From NCBI RefSeq assembly GCF_050003625.1, contig NC_134400.1, forward strand, positions 226,526,085 through 226,590,084: a stretch of DNA of 64,000 bases, in the 5' to 3' direction. Positions 47,290 through 59,052 of this stretch are shown in pieces. The notes under the pieces are model-generated. The model was given only the letters and a program-made list of their open reading frames with translations. It searched no databases and had not been told where the DNA came from. The translations under genes and the position numbers were made by a program. Origin of the DNA: Haematobia irritans. Taxonomy: Eukaryota > Arthropoda > Insecta > Diptera > Muscidae. Numbering within the stretch: the first letter of the stretch is position 1; every line of letters begins with the position of its first letter.

Positions 47290-47470
47290 AAAACAAATAA
47301 TCATTACCAGCTGCTATGGGTACCAATTGAAGCAGACAACAACAGCAACGAGTTAGTGTAGACTTTGTGCTAAAAGCAAGCAATAAAGCCATAGCAAAAC
47401 CTGCGATTAATTTACCAATAACCCAAACGTAAATAATAATAAAAATACTCGACTCGCAATAATATAATAC
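47290..47470 (-). CDS. Possible exon encoding a membrane segment
   Basis: On the minus strand an acceptor-like TTGTTTATTTCAG precedes an open frame reading LYYCESSIFIIIYVWVIGKL and then IAGFAMALLLAFSTKS, a plausible transmembrane helix. The frame at the acceptor would fit the phase left by the donor at 52708. The downstream donor is unclear, and T-rich DNA can give hydrophobic ORFs by chance. Not recognised. Confidence 0.22.
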
Positions 47471-47482
47471 TGAAATAAACAA

Positions 47483-49100
47483 GAGATTATTAATGAAAAC
47501 TAATTGTGTTTTGAACGAGTATTAATCAGAGATAATAGAACGAAAATAAAAAACTTACTGTAGCATATTTCCAAAATCTTTTAAAATATGAAGGTCAGTT
47601 CTAGCATTGAGTCTCGGATATTGGGGAAACTTGGTCTGGGGAAATACGATCATCATCTAAAATGTTGTGATATGTATGGGTGACAATGTAACCAGTAAGT
47701 TTATGACCTTGCACAAAACGCATTGAAAGTTTATACCAACTTATGCCACACAGAAGAAATATTTTCGAATTCAATTAAGGGATCCAATTATTCTTTATTT
47801 ATTTATTATTATGTTTTTCCTTTCTGATAAGACATAAGTGCACAGAAAAAATGTAGGTCGTAATTTATAACAATTCAATTTAGCTAATCGCGTTTCTACC
47901 CAGTGAATTCAAATTTCAAGAATTTTATGAAAATCTTGTAATTCTTATTATTTTGAACTCTTTTGCAGTTAGTTTAAAAATTTACTTAAAGTGGGTTACC
48001 CTGATATATATTTTTTAATTAATTATTCAAAATATTATTTCATTACAATTCAAAGTAGTTATGCCTCAGCGTCAAATTGGGCTTTGTAGAGGCTAGCTGG
48101 CAATTAACACTTGAAAAAAATCTAATTAAAATTACGTCCTATGAACAAATTTAATTTAATTTAATTACATTTTGGAATTACAAAGTGGTGGTCAGACACA
48201 TATTATAAAATTTGTCCATACCAGTCAGTACTGTTTTGAAAAAAATGTATGTCTGTTTTTTCTTAAATGGTAGTAAAGGTGATTTCGCCCTTAAGACAGC
48301 TTTGCCGTCAGTAAGTTCATTTTTTTACTATGTTGCACGAAATTTGTACCAATTTTCTACGGTTTAGTGAAATCATTCTATTTATTTACCAGTTGTAGGT
48401 GTTATGTATTTATATTTACCAATGGCAGGTGTTATGTCACTTTGGACAAAGTGAGGATGGTGGAGTGGTAGGGATTATAGGGTAATTTAAATTTTAATGA
48501 TTAGTATTGATAATTTTACAATTACTATTAGTGTATTACTATTTTTAAGAGCAATACCATTTATTGGCCACGAAGGCTTATTGAATTGTTAAATAAATGA
48601 AATGAATATTTGGAATAAATATTAACAAGACTTTTTTTAAAGCAATAACTAAATTAAATTTATTTTTTATTTCAGCTAAGAATTCAATAGAAAATATTCT
48701 GTTGATTTTTTTTTTTCTGGGCATGAAGATCTTTTTTGCGGATTTGGGGAATTTGTATGTTTTACTTGACGACGTAAGGCAAACTGTCACCTAAAACATA
48801 TTACGATAGTGCTTATTGGAAATTGACACATCAGCGGGCGACGCGTGAAGCTGCTAAAGCCAATACATTTTTGGCAAGAATTTTTGATATATAAACATGT
48901 GGTAAATACTATGTTTTGTTATTAGGTATTAAACACAATAAAAATCATTTCAAAAGCCCGCCAAGTGTCCCAAAGTACCAATGATTCGAAAAATGTTTGT
49001 TTTCCACTTTTTTTTTAATATTTAGTAAAACGCCACGTGACATAAATTCGTAAAGAGCAATGGGGAATCTTAAATGTTTGGCCTTATATTTTATGCATTA
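47483..49100. other. No supported gene
   Basis: AT-rich DNA. A GCACAGAAAAAATG start near 47840 may be one end of a CACWGAAAAA-type repeat. A TGGCCACGAAGGCTTATTG...AAATAAATGAAATG stretch at 48565-48605 looks like the tail of an old retroposon. Confidence 0.4.
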
Positions 49101-49102
49101 AC

Positions 49103-49316
49103 CCCCATTTTCAAGAAGCTCCGTTCGTGCTCCGTCAACTAACTAACTTTTAACCCGTATTATGGACATAGCTGCCATCTTGTATGTATATTCCATATGC
49201 CAGTTAGGAACTTAACTGCCGAAAATTTTTCAGTTAATGTTAACCGGAGAGAAGATATTTGCAATTTACTTTCTTAACTGGAAGTTGAAGCATAACGGAG
49301 CTACATGAAAATGGCC
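49103..49316. mobile_element. Small inverted-repeat element, about 210 bp
   Basis: The left end CCATTTTCAAGAAGCTCCGTT (49105 onward) matches the reverse of the right end (CCATTTTCATGTAGCTCCGTT on the minus strand, from 49314). The arms then continue weakly inward. The target duplication is not clear. Confidence 0.55.
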
Positions 49317-50465
49317 GTAAGTCTGGTAAGTTTGCCTAAAATTAAAGTTCCCTGTAAAGAAGAGGAGTTTTATTTATCTCAAATTTTGGTCCTGGAGGAA
49401 AATATTTTTTCTTTGTGTGTACACTTTTAACAATTGCCAGTGAAAAAAGACGAAGTTTCATATTCAATTACACCGTAAATGGCCGTAAATAAAATTTTCA
49501 TATAAATGCGAATTTTATCTTAGAAAAAAAATCCTTGGATCTTAGTAAACTGGTATTGGACACTACTAGTTTCCAACGATACATTCTTATTTAATTTGAA
49601 ATAACTATTGGATTACTCAACTCAATACTAGTTAGGTTCAAATGCTGAAATATCGTGGAAACTAAATAGTCATACAGATATTCGGGTGAACTGCCGTAGA
49701 GCATGAAAAATATTCAGTACTTTCGGTAAGGATACGGAATTCTTTGGATGAGAAATATTTTAGATACTTTCGTAAATTGACTTGGAAATTAAATGATCTT
49801 ATTTCATATTCTGTTTTGAGAAAATATTCGTTCATTGTTCTTGTTTTTTTTTTTTCTGGTAATCTTTTGTGATAAATGTTTCGTTATCATGAGAAAAAGT
49901 AAACAAATTTCAGTATAGTTCGTTCATTACGAAAGAAGGAATAATTTTGACAGAAGATATCAAAGTTGTCTTTATCTTGCAAATAAGTACTAAAATAGAA
50001 CATGGATGAAAAATATCAGCTCAAAAGTATAAAGGAATACTAATAAATGTGATACTTTAAAGTAGAAATGAAAAAATGGGTCACATGAGTGGATTATTTA
50101 ATTGCGAATGTCAGTCAATGATTAATTAAGAAGGTTTAAGCAAAAAGGTATTGTTTTTTTTTCTTTCTTGCTATTAAGTTATTAAAAGAAAAATGCACTG
50201 TTACTCAACTTCTCCTAATTATCTAAAGAATCTCAACACCAAAATGAAAAGTTATTGGATTTTCCTTCGTTTGGTCATTGGATTTTCTGCTAGAAACGAA
50301 AATTTTGATGTAGATGAAAGTGAGAAACTAAATTTTGGATACCAAAGTCTTAAATGTGTATCTACATAAAATTAGAGATTGCACTAACAATACCAAATAG
50401 GTTGACGGATCCTATATATTTTGTGCATTTACCCATTTAAGCTATTCAGACGTTAGATATAGATA
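49317..50465. other. No gene or repeat recognised
   Basis: AT-rich sequence with only short chance ORFs. Confidence 0.4.
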
Positions 50466-50740
50466 TGGTGGCAGCTTTACTTTACTTCAGGCTCAGACTA
50501 CTCCGTCCATTGTGATACCACATTGGTGTACTTTATGCTAATCAGTGAGTGATTCTATGTTTTAGTTCATTGTAGAGAAACCACATGGGGAAGCTTTGAA
50601 GCACTCAGAAATATCACCAGCATTACTCAGAGACAAAAATTCACCGCCGAAAACTTGTTAGTTCTTTGGCCGGATCTTCGATTGAACCCATGAGCATTTG
50701 TTTGCAAGAGTTGCATGCTAGCCATTGCACCACGGAAGCA
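50466..50740 (-). repeat. tRNA-derived SINE, diverged copy
   Basis: The body matches the copies at 94-410 and 33261-33587 (TCCATTGTGATACCACATTGG, CACCAGCATTACT). The head on the minus strand reads CGTGGTGCAATGGCTAGCATG with a degraded B box, GGGTTCAATCGA. The 3' tail is short. Confidence 0.8.
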
Positions 50741-50745
50741 TTTGA

Positions 50746-52700
50746 TTTCTTATTATTTTATTGTGACTACGTAATCTTAGGAAGTAGTGAAATACTTAAG
50801 AATTTAAATCCTTTGGAAATACAAATTTACTTTGCCTCGAATTCTAACCGCAAAATTTGCTACTTTCCGCAAAGCTTATAAGAAAGCAAAGAAAAAAATA
50901 TAGTTGGAATATTTTTTAATAATCCAATTTGCTTCATTGTTGGATTGAGAGATATTATTTATTATTTGTTTACGTTTGTTTCATTGTAAACACCCACATA
51001 TACTCGAACATTACAGCAATTGCTTTGTTGGAAATAAATAATGATGCTAATGCAAAGTTTTTAATTAGATAATAAAGTAAATATAAATAGAACTGCTGCT
51101 CGTATTGTTATGAACACCACATACTAAGACGCCGACAGTAAGAAAATGATATTGGCCCACTACTATTTGCTTAAGGGTATCTTTGCACTGCTTCGTTTAT
51201 ATGTAAACACCATATGCATGTGTAAAACTGCCTGTCTTTCAGAACAATTACTCACGGCGGACAAAAACGTAGATTTCTTGAAATTTCATTTATTATGAGT
51301 CTCGCTAACAATCCTTAACTCCGATAGCCATAAGGGAAAATTCGACCTAAAACACTATATTCGTTGAGTTACTATTACATGATTGCCATAGATCGCCAAT
51401 TAATCATTAATGAGCGGCTGCATTGGTTAGCGAAATTGTGCATGTGCATGTTCATCTGTCATTCGCTTCACCTTGTTGGTCTTGTCGACTTATTAAACCA
51501 TGGTAGGGCACTGACTCAAATTTCTCGTCTTGCTACATTCAAATTGTTTATTTGTTTTTTTTTTTTTGCATTATAATCGAGCTAATTTTAGCAATATTAT
51601 ACAATATCAATAATGTAATAATACTACAATAAAAATACTCTCCAAACTTGGCTCTGTAAGCCAGTATTGATTGCATACTTCACAAAGCCACTCGCTGGAC
51701 AGAAGTAGGGGGAGGACTCCCCCACAGAAGCGTGAAAATGTATTTTTCAGAAGTGTGAAGATAATTGAATCATACCTGGAAGAAGTAAGAAGAGTATATT
51801 GTGGGAAAAATAGATCATCACTTTTCGAAAATGTTTTTTGTTGTTGTACAATGTAGGACCTGTAGGACCCCATTCGTAAGCAATATGTATATTTTAATTT
51901 AATTTATTATAATGGATCCAGTTTTTGATAAATAATTAATTTTTGAAGTATTTTTTATTTTTCTCAATTTTTGTTTCATTTCGGCGAATACCTTTTTTTG
52001 GGAGGTTCAAGTGGAATTTGCAACAGGTTTAGCTAATTCACCGAAATGATTCTGATAATTGGTTTATAGTTTCGCTGCAAGTTGGGGAATGTGAAGTTCC
52101 AAAAAGATCGTTCAGTGAACCGTATTGCAGTTTATTATTTTGCCCTAATAAACTTCACAGACATGTCCAAATTTCTTCGACTGGTAAACAAAAAACTACA
52201 CAGACACTTCCATTTCAATATGCAATAGAAACAAAGCTTCTCGTGGATCTGGTTGGTATCGACAGTAGCCGTTTACAAGAATGTAAACTTGCTCTTGCAT
52301 CGGAGTATGAGACTAAGTGTTTATCGGACCCCCACATTTATGCACAGCCCAATTTGTATGTTTTAGCATTGACAGTCTGCAGTGTAGACAGAATTGTAGT
52401 TAAATTTTATTTAGAAAATATTTTCCAAAATAAGTTTCCGCAGGATTTCGGGCAAATAGTGACAACCTCCCATTAAATTATGTAATCGATTTCTTATTGC
52501 AACACAAGGCTGCACTCTGATGTTATACAAAGATACTCGGAGCCTACGTCTCATTAGCATTAGATGCGACAATCCAAGGTCTGCAAATCAATCAAGGTCC
52601 GTTTTTGATGACCCGCAAAAAGTGACATTGTTAAATACAACAGAAACAAGTGGGGGCAAAGTCATAGTCCACCGGTTTTCGTTACGATACTGGTTGGTTG
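50746..52700. other. No supported gene; likely start of an intron
   Basis: If the exon at 52709-52796 is real, this stretch is downstream of its donor and would be intron. ORFs at 51364-51873 and 52243-52476 are unrecognised. A short GGGGGAG/CTCCCCC hairpin occurs at 51708-51723. Confidence 0.35.
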
Positions 52701-52708
52701 CCACTTAC

Positions 52709-52796
52709 CATCTTTTGAATTTGTTGTTTGAGCTGCTGCCGCAGAGGCCATTGTCGACGTTTGGCTGCTGGTTGTAGTCGATATACTCCGCTCCAT
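52709..52796 (-). CDS. Candidate first coding exon of a host gene
   Basis: The minus strand has TATCAAATGG, a good fly start context, then 29 codons (MERSISTTTSSQTSTMASAA and AAQTTNSKD) and one leftover base, ending exactly at a consensus donor G|GTAAGT (intron begins at 52708). Low-complexity Ser/Thr/Ala/Gln-rich N-termini are common in fly regulatory proteins. The 250 bases upstream look like a 5' leader: less AT-rich than the surroundings and free of repeats. I do not recognise the protein. The next exon would lie at lower coordinates or beyond the window. Confidence 0.5.
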
Positions 52797-53080
52797 TTGA
52801 TAGTGCATTAAATACGTTGGGAATTCTTGAGGTTTGATTTTTGTGATTTTATTATTTAATTTTTCTTTTTCTGAAGGCTATGAGGCAACTGCAGAAATTC
52901 CCTCACCCATACACTCGACAAACACACCACCGGACAACTTTGCAACAGAAACGAGAAACAAAGATTGCAATAAAATAAAGACGTACGAAACGTAAAACGA
53001 GCGCACAAGATAATCACCGCACACACAAGGAATATAATCGAGCGGTTTGCAAAGGCCTACTTGCGATGAACATATGAAGG
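52797..53080 (-). promoter_or_regulatory. Probable 5' leader and promoter area of the exon at 52709
   Basis: This non-repetitive, relatively GC-rich stretch lies directly upstream of the candidate start codon. No TATA box stands out. The exact transcription start cannot be read from sequence alone. Confidence 0.35.
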
Positions 53081-53942
53081 CGAAGAGTTCTGGAATTTGA
53101 GCCCATTTGATGTTTCAAAGGGAGGAATTAACGACAATGCACTTTATTACTTTGGTTTCTTTTATTAATACAACAACAACAAAAACAATTTATAGTGGTG
53201 ATTAAGATAATGGCTTCGTCAAATAAGACTGCAGTAAACGGGCCATGGATGTTGGTCACCACTCCTCGCAGGATTCTATATGGACACTTCCTTGTGAATT
53301 GGGAAATTGGCACTTTATATTAAACTATTTACATTACATTTATGGAAATTTATCCATAGGTTGAAAGCAATTCTCCATGGACTGCAGATAAACTTCACAA
53401 ATCAAAACACAATAATAAAAATGAAATAATGAGCAGAGAGCGGCGGCCCACGTTTGACTGAATACACTTGGCTATCTCTTTCACTCACACTTCCAATAAG
53501 AATTGACATCTGCTGTCAAGTGTTTTGTCTCGTTGAAAATTGCTCTGAATTGATAAAATCACTGATTTTTGTGTTATTTCATTTATTGCAAAACCCTAAA
53601 GAAGGACATACACCGATTGAACTTTGTACTCTTTATATTTTACGCGGTCGTTTACTTAAATTTTCATCAATTTCCCTTTGTATTGGGATATTATTAGAGC
53701 AACAACCACAGCTTTCAGCTATGGAACACAATTGAACATTCCTCATTAGGACGGACTGACAATTCGGCAATGACATTTGGGTTGTGTTCATTGACACAAG
53801 GCAACTCTGGCAATAAATCAACCCTGTATGAAGCAGTGCCATCTATCTGTGAAATCGAATATGCACTTAATGGGGCTCACATGCGATGACTAATTAAGAG
53901 ATAAACCCAATCAAAAGAAAATTGTTTTCAGGCGCCGCCGAC

Positions 53943-54184
53943 TAGAGAATGAAGCCGACCCATTTTTGTCGGGGGCGGCTGACACTAAATTTTTGTCTCC
54001 GGCGGCGGGGGCTTGACAGCTAAGTCGATATAAATTTGTCCATTAGGCGGCGCACAATTATCCATTATAAAATCAATTTGAAGTTATTCGAATGGTGATG
54101 AGATTAGTTGTAGTTGGCATCGACTGGCAAACAATGGTCGGCGGCAACTGAAATCAGCGGCGCGACTCGACGCTTCAATCTCTG
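53943..54184. mobile_element. GC-rich hAT-like element, degraded copy
   Basis: It starts AGAGAATGAAGCCGACCC (from 53944) and ends GACGCTTCAATCTCTG, matching the ends of 54485-54943 with changes. The inside has the same GGCGGCTGACACTAA and TTATCCATTATAAAATC blocks. No clean duplication is seen. Confidence 0.65.
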
Positions 54185-54234
54185 CTCAGAAAATTTGAAT
54201 GAAATGTAAATTTGATTGTCAGTTTGGTCGGACA

Positions 54235-55092
54235 ATGCGCCGTCCAGATTATAAGTTTTCCGGACGGAATGTCTGTGTTTGTAAAGAATCTTACAATATG
54301 GCCGAACACTAAGAATTGTCGCACGTAAATAAAATATCGATAAACCTGTTATCAATCTCATAAACAAGCAGCAATATCGATTATTATCTTCGAGCATAAC
54401 TTATTAGCCAATATTTGAGATATGTGCGACACGAACACTATCGTCCGGATAAACGTATAGTCTGGACGAAGGCATAGTCGATACCAGAGAATGAAGCCGA
54501 CCCATTTTTGCCGGCGGCGGCTGACACTAATTTTTTGCCTCCGGCGGCGGCGGCATGATGGCTAAGCCGATATAAATTCGTCTATTCGGCGGCGGACAAT
54601 TATCCATTATAAAATCGATTTGAGGTAATCCGAATGGTAATGAGATTAGTTGTACAACCAAACTTACAATCAAATTTTCATTTCATTTACATTTTCTGAG
54701 CTAAAAGGTTGCAAAGCTATTATAGAAACATGATACTGATGGATTTTGGGTTGAAAGTTAAACATTTTAACAAAAAATACAACAATTATTAATAAATTTT
54801 TCTGATTTAAATCAATATTTTTGATTACTTGGCGGCTAATTATGAGTCGAGATGAGTCGATATATTCGGCGGCGGCTTCGGCTGGAAGAAACTGGTGGGC
54901 GGCGGCTAAAATCGGCGGCGCGACTCGGCGGCTTCATTCTCTGGTCGATACTGCTGCATGTTTATGGGATCGATAACACATTTACCGGCTATTTAGTCAT
55001 CAACGAATTGTCGATTTCGATTGGACACATTGTAAGATTCTTTACAAACACAGACATTCCGTCCGGAAAAACTTATAGTCTGTAAGACGCAT
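54235..55092. mobile_element. Inverted-repeat element with about 150-bp arms, split by a hAT
   Basis: Positions 54235-54385 and 54952-55092 are inverted repeats sharing CCGGACGGAATGTCTGTGTT and TGTAAAGAATCTTACAAT. Between the arms sits the hAT-type insert at 54485-54943. Target duplication unclear. No coding content. Confidence 0.75.
54485..54943. mobile_element. GC-rich hAT-type MITE with 8-bp duplication, 459 bp
   Basis: The ends are CAGAGAATGAAGCCG and its perfect reverse complement. The 8 bases GTCGATAC occur on both sides (54477-54484 and 54944-54951). An 8-bp duplication and CAG-type ends are typical of hAT elements. GGCGGC runs give the element far higher GC than its surroundings. Confidence 0.88.
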
Positions 55093-55155
55093 TAGCCATC
55101 TAGCCGCCGCCGCCGGAGGTAAAAATTTAGTGTCAGCCGCCGCCGACAAAAATGT
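55093..55155 (-). repeat. Fragment of the GC-rich hAT family
   Basis: CGCCGCCGCCGGAGG...AGTGTCAGCCGCCGCCGAC is the reverse of the first 70 bases of 54485-54943. It is truncated at both ends. Confidence 0.7.
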
Positions 55156-57040
55156 TGTATAGTTTAGAAATTCAAAGCAAGTTATATGCAGAAAAGAATT
55201 ATGGAAATCGGTCCATAATTGCGGATTTGACAGTTAAAACTAAATTTTATACACCCGAGATGACCAACTTCCAACGCCTATACGCCAGCCCGTAGACCTA
55301 CTAGGGACCCACAAACTTGTAAACTTACAGCCTTATGCAAAAAAAATTCTAATTGAGCCTTATAGTGTTCAATACTTAAAATAGATATATCAATTTGATA
55401 GTGAATCCCATCTTCAACATTAATTCAAATGGCCTTGCAAATTGCTTGCTTTCAACAAATTTTCCAAAAGGTTTGCAGCATTAAAATGAAATTTAGTTTG
55501 AAAAGTTGTTGCTAATAAGTTGAGATATTGTTGCTAACGTGTTGAATTCTACTGTTGAAGGTAATGTCTGTTTTTTGTTGAGAACGCGATTTTCTCAACA
55601 ATTTCTCAAATTGAATTCTAATCTAATTCTTTGAAAAAATGTTTGAAAGCGTATTGAATATAAGCATTTCTCCAATGCTTGTGTTTATTGAGAACGAATG
55701 TCAGATATTCATCAGTGATAACTAACAATTATTTGTTAGGTTCTTATGACAATCGGTTCCCAAAAAATAACATATTTTAATGTAATATATTTGGTTACAT
55801 AGAAGAAACTTTTTTCTTGTGTTACATGCACGTTCACCAAAAGTCTGCCTAAATTGTCGCGAGTGTTGACGTTGCCGGCATGCTGGCGCCGGACGGAGGT
55901 AGGTTCTTGCCAACACCACGGAAAGTTGCATCACAGGAACAAAAATTAAAATCATACCGGACTTTACATACATGAGGTTCAAGAAAAAAAAAACACAAGA
56001 CCCGAAATGTGAAAGTGTACTATGGACAAAAACCCTGGTAACATGTACTCACGATAAAGAAAAATACATACGATAACAAACACTTACAAAACGACCGGTT
56101 GGCAGATGTTCCGCCAACATTATCCCACCCCACAGGAAACTCCGAAGCTTCCTTATCATGATGCTACTAATGAAATTTCGAGCATCCCAGACTTGAGTAC
56201 CTCTACTTACCCTCAACTTACTTTTCCATCCCCACCCTCAAGAGGCCTCTACGGCGAACACTTCGTTTTCATTGATCAAACGTTACGAAATAAGCCTGAG
56301 AAAATAAGAAAAAAACTATTCAGATTCGGATATACAACATGATCAAGATCAAATGATTAGAACAAAAATGTGTCGGATTATAATACAATGAAATAAAGGT
56401 AAGATTTTAAAGGCAAGAACATCCATAACGTTCAAAGAATATATAAAGGATCGTCGTCGGTAAGGCTTCTGATTTGGCTTCTTCTTCCGACAGCAACCCA
56501 AAAGGTCCCCAAAGCTGGAGTTTTCCGTATTTTGTTCTGTTTAAGTATGTTTAGCAATGTCCGTCCGTCCCGTCAATATACATATACCAACTTTAATTCA
56601 ATTCCTGTTTTTAGTTTCTGGGAACTTTGCCGTGTGACTGGCAAAGTTCCCAGAAGACCTACCTAGATTCGAGCTCGAATCTCGGCGAATAACCCATAAA
56701 ACACAAGGTAAGTAAAACAAAATCTAACAAGAATTGTCACGCCTAGCAAAAGTTAGGAAAATCACAAAATCGTGGTATGTAATTAAAATATCACCTTCAC
56801 AGCAGTATATATATACATATATTTAAATGGTATCGATAAATAATAAGGTTTATGTCTTTTCAGGTCGTCTGTCTTGTCCCAGGTCCAGCTTTACCACTGC
56901 AAGCCCGGAGGGGAATGCGCAGAATTCTGGAGCTCCCACGATGTATCGGACTGGCTGAAGGATGTAGATTTCGTGTCTTGATTTTCTTAATAAATTCAAA
57001 TGATTTCAAATTATATTCTTGGATAATCTCAGGTCGATTT
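55156..57040. other. No confirmed gene; P/S/T-rich ORF and a hairpin
   Basis: The plus-strand ORF 56106-56342 encodes a Pro/Ser/Thr-rich 78-residue peptide, and a GGTAAGTAAAAC donor-like site near 56709 faces a TTTTCAG acceptor-like site at 56862, but no continuous coding sequence joins them. A 16-bp perfect hairpin lies at 56616-56655. A minus-strand 86-codon ORF at 55722-55982 starts with a hydrophobic stretch but is unrecognised. Confidence 0.3.
56616..56655. other. Perfect 16-bp hairpin with 8-base loop
   Basis: TTCTGGGAACTTTGCC at 56616-56631 and its exact reverse complement at 56640-56655 enclose GTGTGACT. Confidence 0.85.
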
Positions 57041-57053
57041 TAGTTTTACTGTT

Positions 57054-57114
57054 TATCACAATGGACTAAATAGTCTAAGTGAGTCTGAGTCTTAATCGGG
57101 CTGCCACTTTAACC
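57054..57114 (+). repeat. 5'-truncated SINE with 13-bp target duplication
   Basis: TATCACAATGGACTAAATAG through CGGGCTGCCACTTTAACC is the 3' end of the SINE family seen elsewhere. TAGTTTTACTGTT occurs perfectly on both sides (57041-57053 and 57115-57127), with the first base of the right repeat possibly shared. A 5'-truncated copy with this duplication indicates LINE-driven retrotransposition. Confidence 0.88.
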
Positions 57115-57813
57115 TAGTTTTACTGTTCATTAGATTGGCTTATTTATATATAGTTCATATAGCTTTATTCACTGTGATATTAATGTATACTTTTAGTTTG
57201 TAGAATTGTTCATTAGTGTTAAGTTAATGTATTGTTCATATAACTTCTTTTTCACTTGTTTTAGTTTCAATTGAATTTCATAAGCTCCATATTTTTCATT
57301 AGGGCTGTTTTCTTTTTGCACTGATAACCAGTGCTAAAATAAAACGCAAAAAAAATTTCAGTTCAAATTTCGATTTTGATTGGCAACACTTGGTCGTCAA
57401 AAGTCAAAATCAAAGTTATTGTTTACAAATAAAAATAGGGGGTATACATTTAATAATCAATTTATAGAAATAAGTGTACCAAAAACGAAAGAGTGATTAT
57501 TAATTTTAAAGGATTTGCTGCTTGCCTTTCAAAAACAAATGACTGCTGGCAACAGCTACGTGCGTGGAAACAGATTCAGTGCGTCATGTTTATCAACCAA
57601 ACGCGTGGAAATATGGGAATTTGCTCAAGTGGTGGATTTACAAGTGGCTAATACCACAAGCATGTGTGGTATAGAAATGGATATGCCAATTGCATCAAAA
57701 TCACAAAAGCCTAGTTAACGTAGAATTACAGACTTCGGCCAGCCATCACAAGAGGGAGAGAATATACAGGAAATATAATTCAACTTAATACCACAAATTA
57801 TTTAATTAAACAC

Positions 57814-58111
57814 CATGTCATCGCAAAATGTAAAATAATTTACCCACGCCGATCGAACAAGCTGGTAAAGATGCTACAGAAAATTTCGAAGAAGTTGGTC
57901 ACAGTTCATATGCCCGTGAAATGATGCAACAATACAAAATCGGTTAACTAGTTGCTGAAGAGCGTACAAATGTTCCAGAAAAATCCGAACCCACATGGAA
58001 TACTGAGCAAAAGAACGAGGAATCGTAATGAAGTCATGGCTGATGCCTTTTGTCTTGGGTTTAATAGCCACCTTGGTTTATAAGTTTTTCTTTGGAACGA
58101 AATACCAATAA
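57814..58111 (+). pseudogene. Cyt-b5: Cytochrome b5 pseudogene
   Basis: The order of blocks is that of fly cytochrome b5: MSSQNVK, stop, FTHA; then [31 protein letters not shown], stop, LVAEERTNVPEKSEPTWNTE; then, in another frame, the tail-anchor KSWLMPFVLGLIATLVYKFF. The functional protein is a haem-binding electron carrier of the endoplasmic reticulum. Here about 35 residues are missing near 57850, including the HPGG haem ligand motif, although the second ligand (VGHS) is kept. There are in-frame stops at 57835, after KIG, and before the tail. The lack of introns suggests a retrocopy, perhaps of an exon-skipped transcript, but no poly-A tail is visible. Confidence 0.88.
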
Positions 58112-58219
58112 TTGTAGGCAGAGAAAAACATCACCACCACCAGCCACAAACAAATATCGCAAGTTTATTTGTATATTTAGTTGAGAAAGGGATTTATTGC
58201 TGTTTTAGACAAACATATA

Positions 58220-58800
58220 CAGTGACTCACAAAAATATTCTTTTTTATATCTTGAAATCGCAAACCGCTTAACATTTATATGAACAAGTTTTATTAAAAT
58301 GTTTCCATGGATATACATAACAGCAAAACGTAAACAAAAATCGTGAAATTAATTTTATTGTATTATTTTTAATCATTAAATCAAAAAACTACAAAAAAAG
58401 CTCACAAAAGTATTCGTCGTATCAGTAATCACATTGTATGAGACATTATTTTGGTCCACTTAGTATTTGGAATAGTACCCTTTGTTAGCGCAAATGGCTT
58501 CCAGTCGTCTTGGCATCGACACGTTTCTTGAGAGATTTTGCCCCATTCTTCTTGTAACACTTTTTTTAAGGGCTGTCCAAGATGAAATTTGGTTTTGTCC
58601 GATCCACGGTTCCAAATGAGATCCTAGTTTTCAATGGGGTTGCTACCTGGGCTTTGTGGTTGCGTTTTGAGATATTTAGTGTTGTGAAGGACCCATATTT
58701 TCACATCCCAGGCCGTGTGTTTGAGGTGTTTGCTTGTTGGAACAAGGAGTCTTTATCACGAAATCCCATTTTAGAGGCACTGGAGTGAAGATTTTCTTTC
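58220..58800 (-). pseudogene. Tc1-like transposon relic (3' part)
   Basis: The end CAGTGACTCACAAAAATATT follows a TA at 58218. The minus strand encodes the end of a Tc1 transposase: PQSPGSNPIEN (family SPDLNPIEN with the Asp changed to Gly), a stop, then VTRRMGQNLSRNVSMPRRLE and AICANKGYYSKY before TAA. The 5' half is missing or unrecognisable. The changed SPD motif, stop and frame changes make it inactive. Confidence 0.82.
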
Positions 58801-59052
58801 AAAATTTTAAATATGTTAAAAAACATTTAGGCGTTCATGGTTCCATCAATAAAAACTAAGTTTCATTACACTTGTTTTTACATTTTTTATTTTCAAGGTT
58901 CCCCTAAGCTTTCGCCGTGAAAATAAAAAATGTCGGAAAGTGTAAGACAAAGGTTTTTATTATTTTAAAATTTATTAAGAAAATGTAACCATTAAAAAAA
59001 TTAGGTTTATTTTAGTTATCGGAATTATTATTTCTTCAGCAAATTAACTTAA

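Noticed and set aside
56106..56342. P/S/T-rich ORF as a gene
   Set aside because: An acceptor-like CAG precedes the ATG, but there is no continuing exon or known family; left as unsupported.
58582..58788. Plus-strand 68-codon ORF
   Set aside because: It is antisense to the Tc1 relic, whose transposase motifs are on the minus strand.
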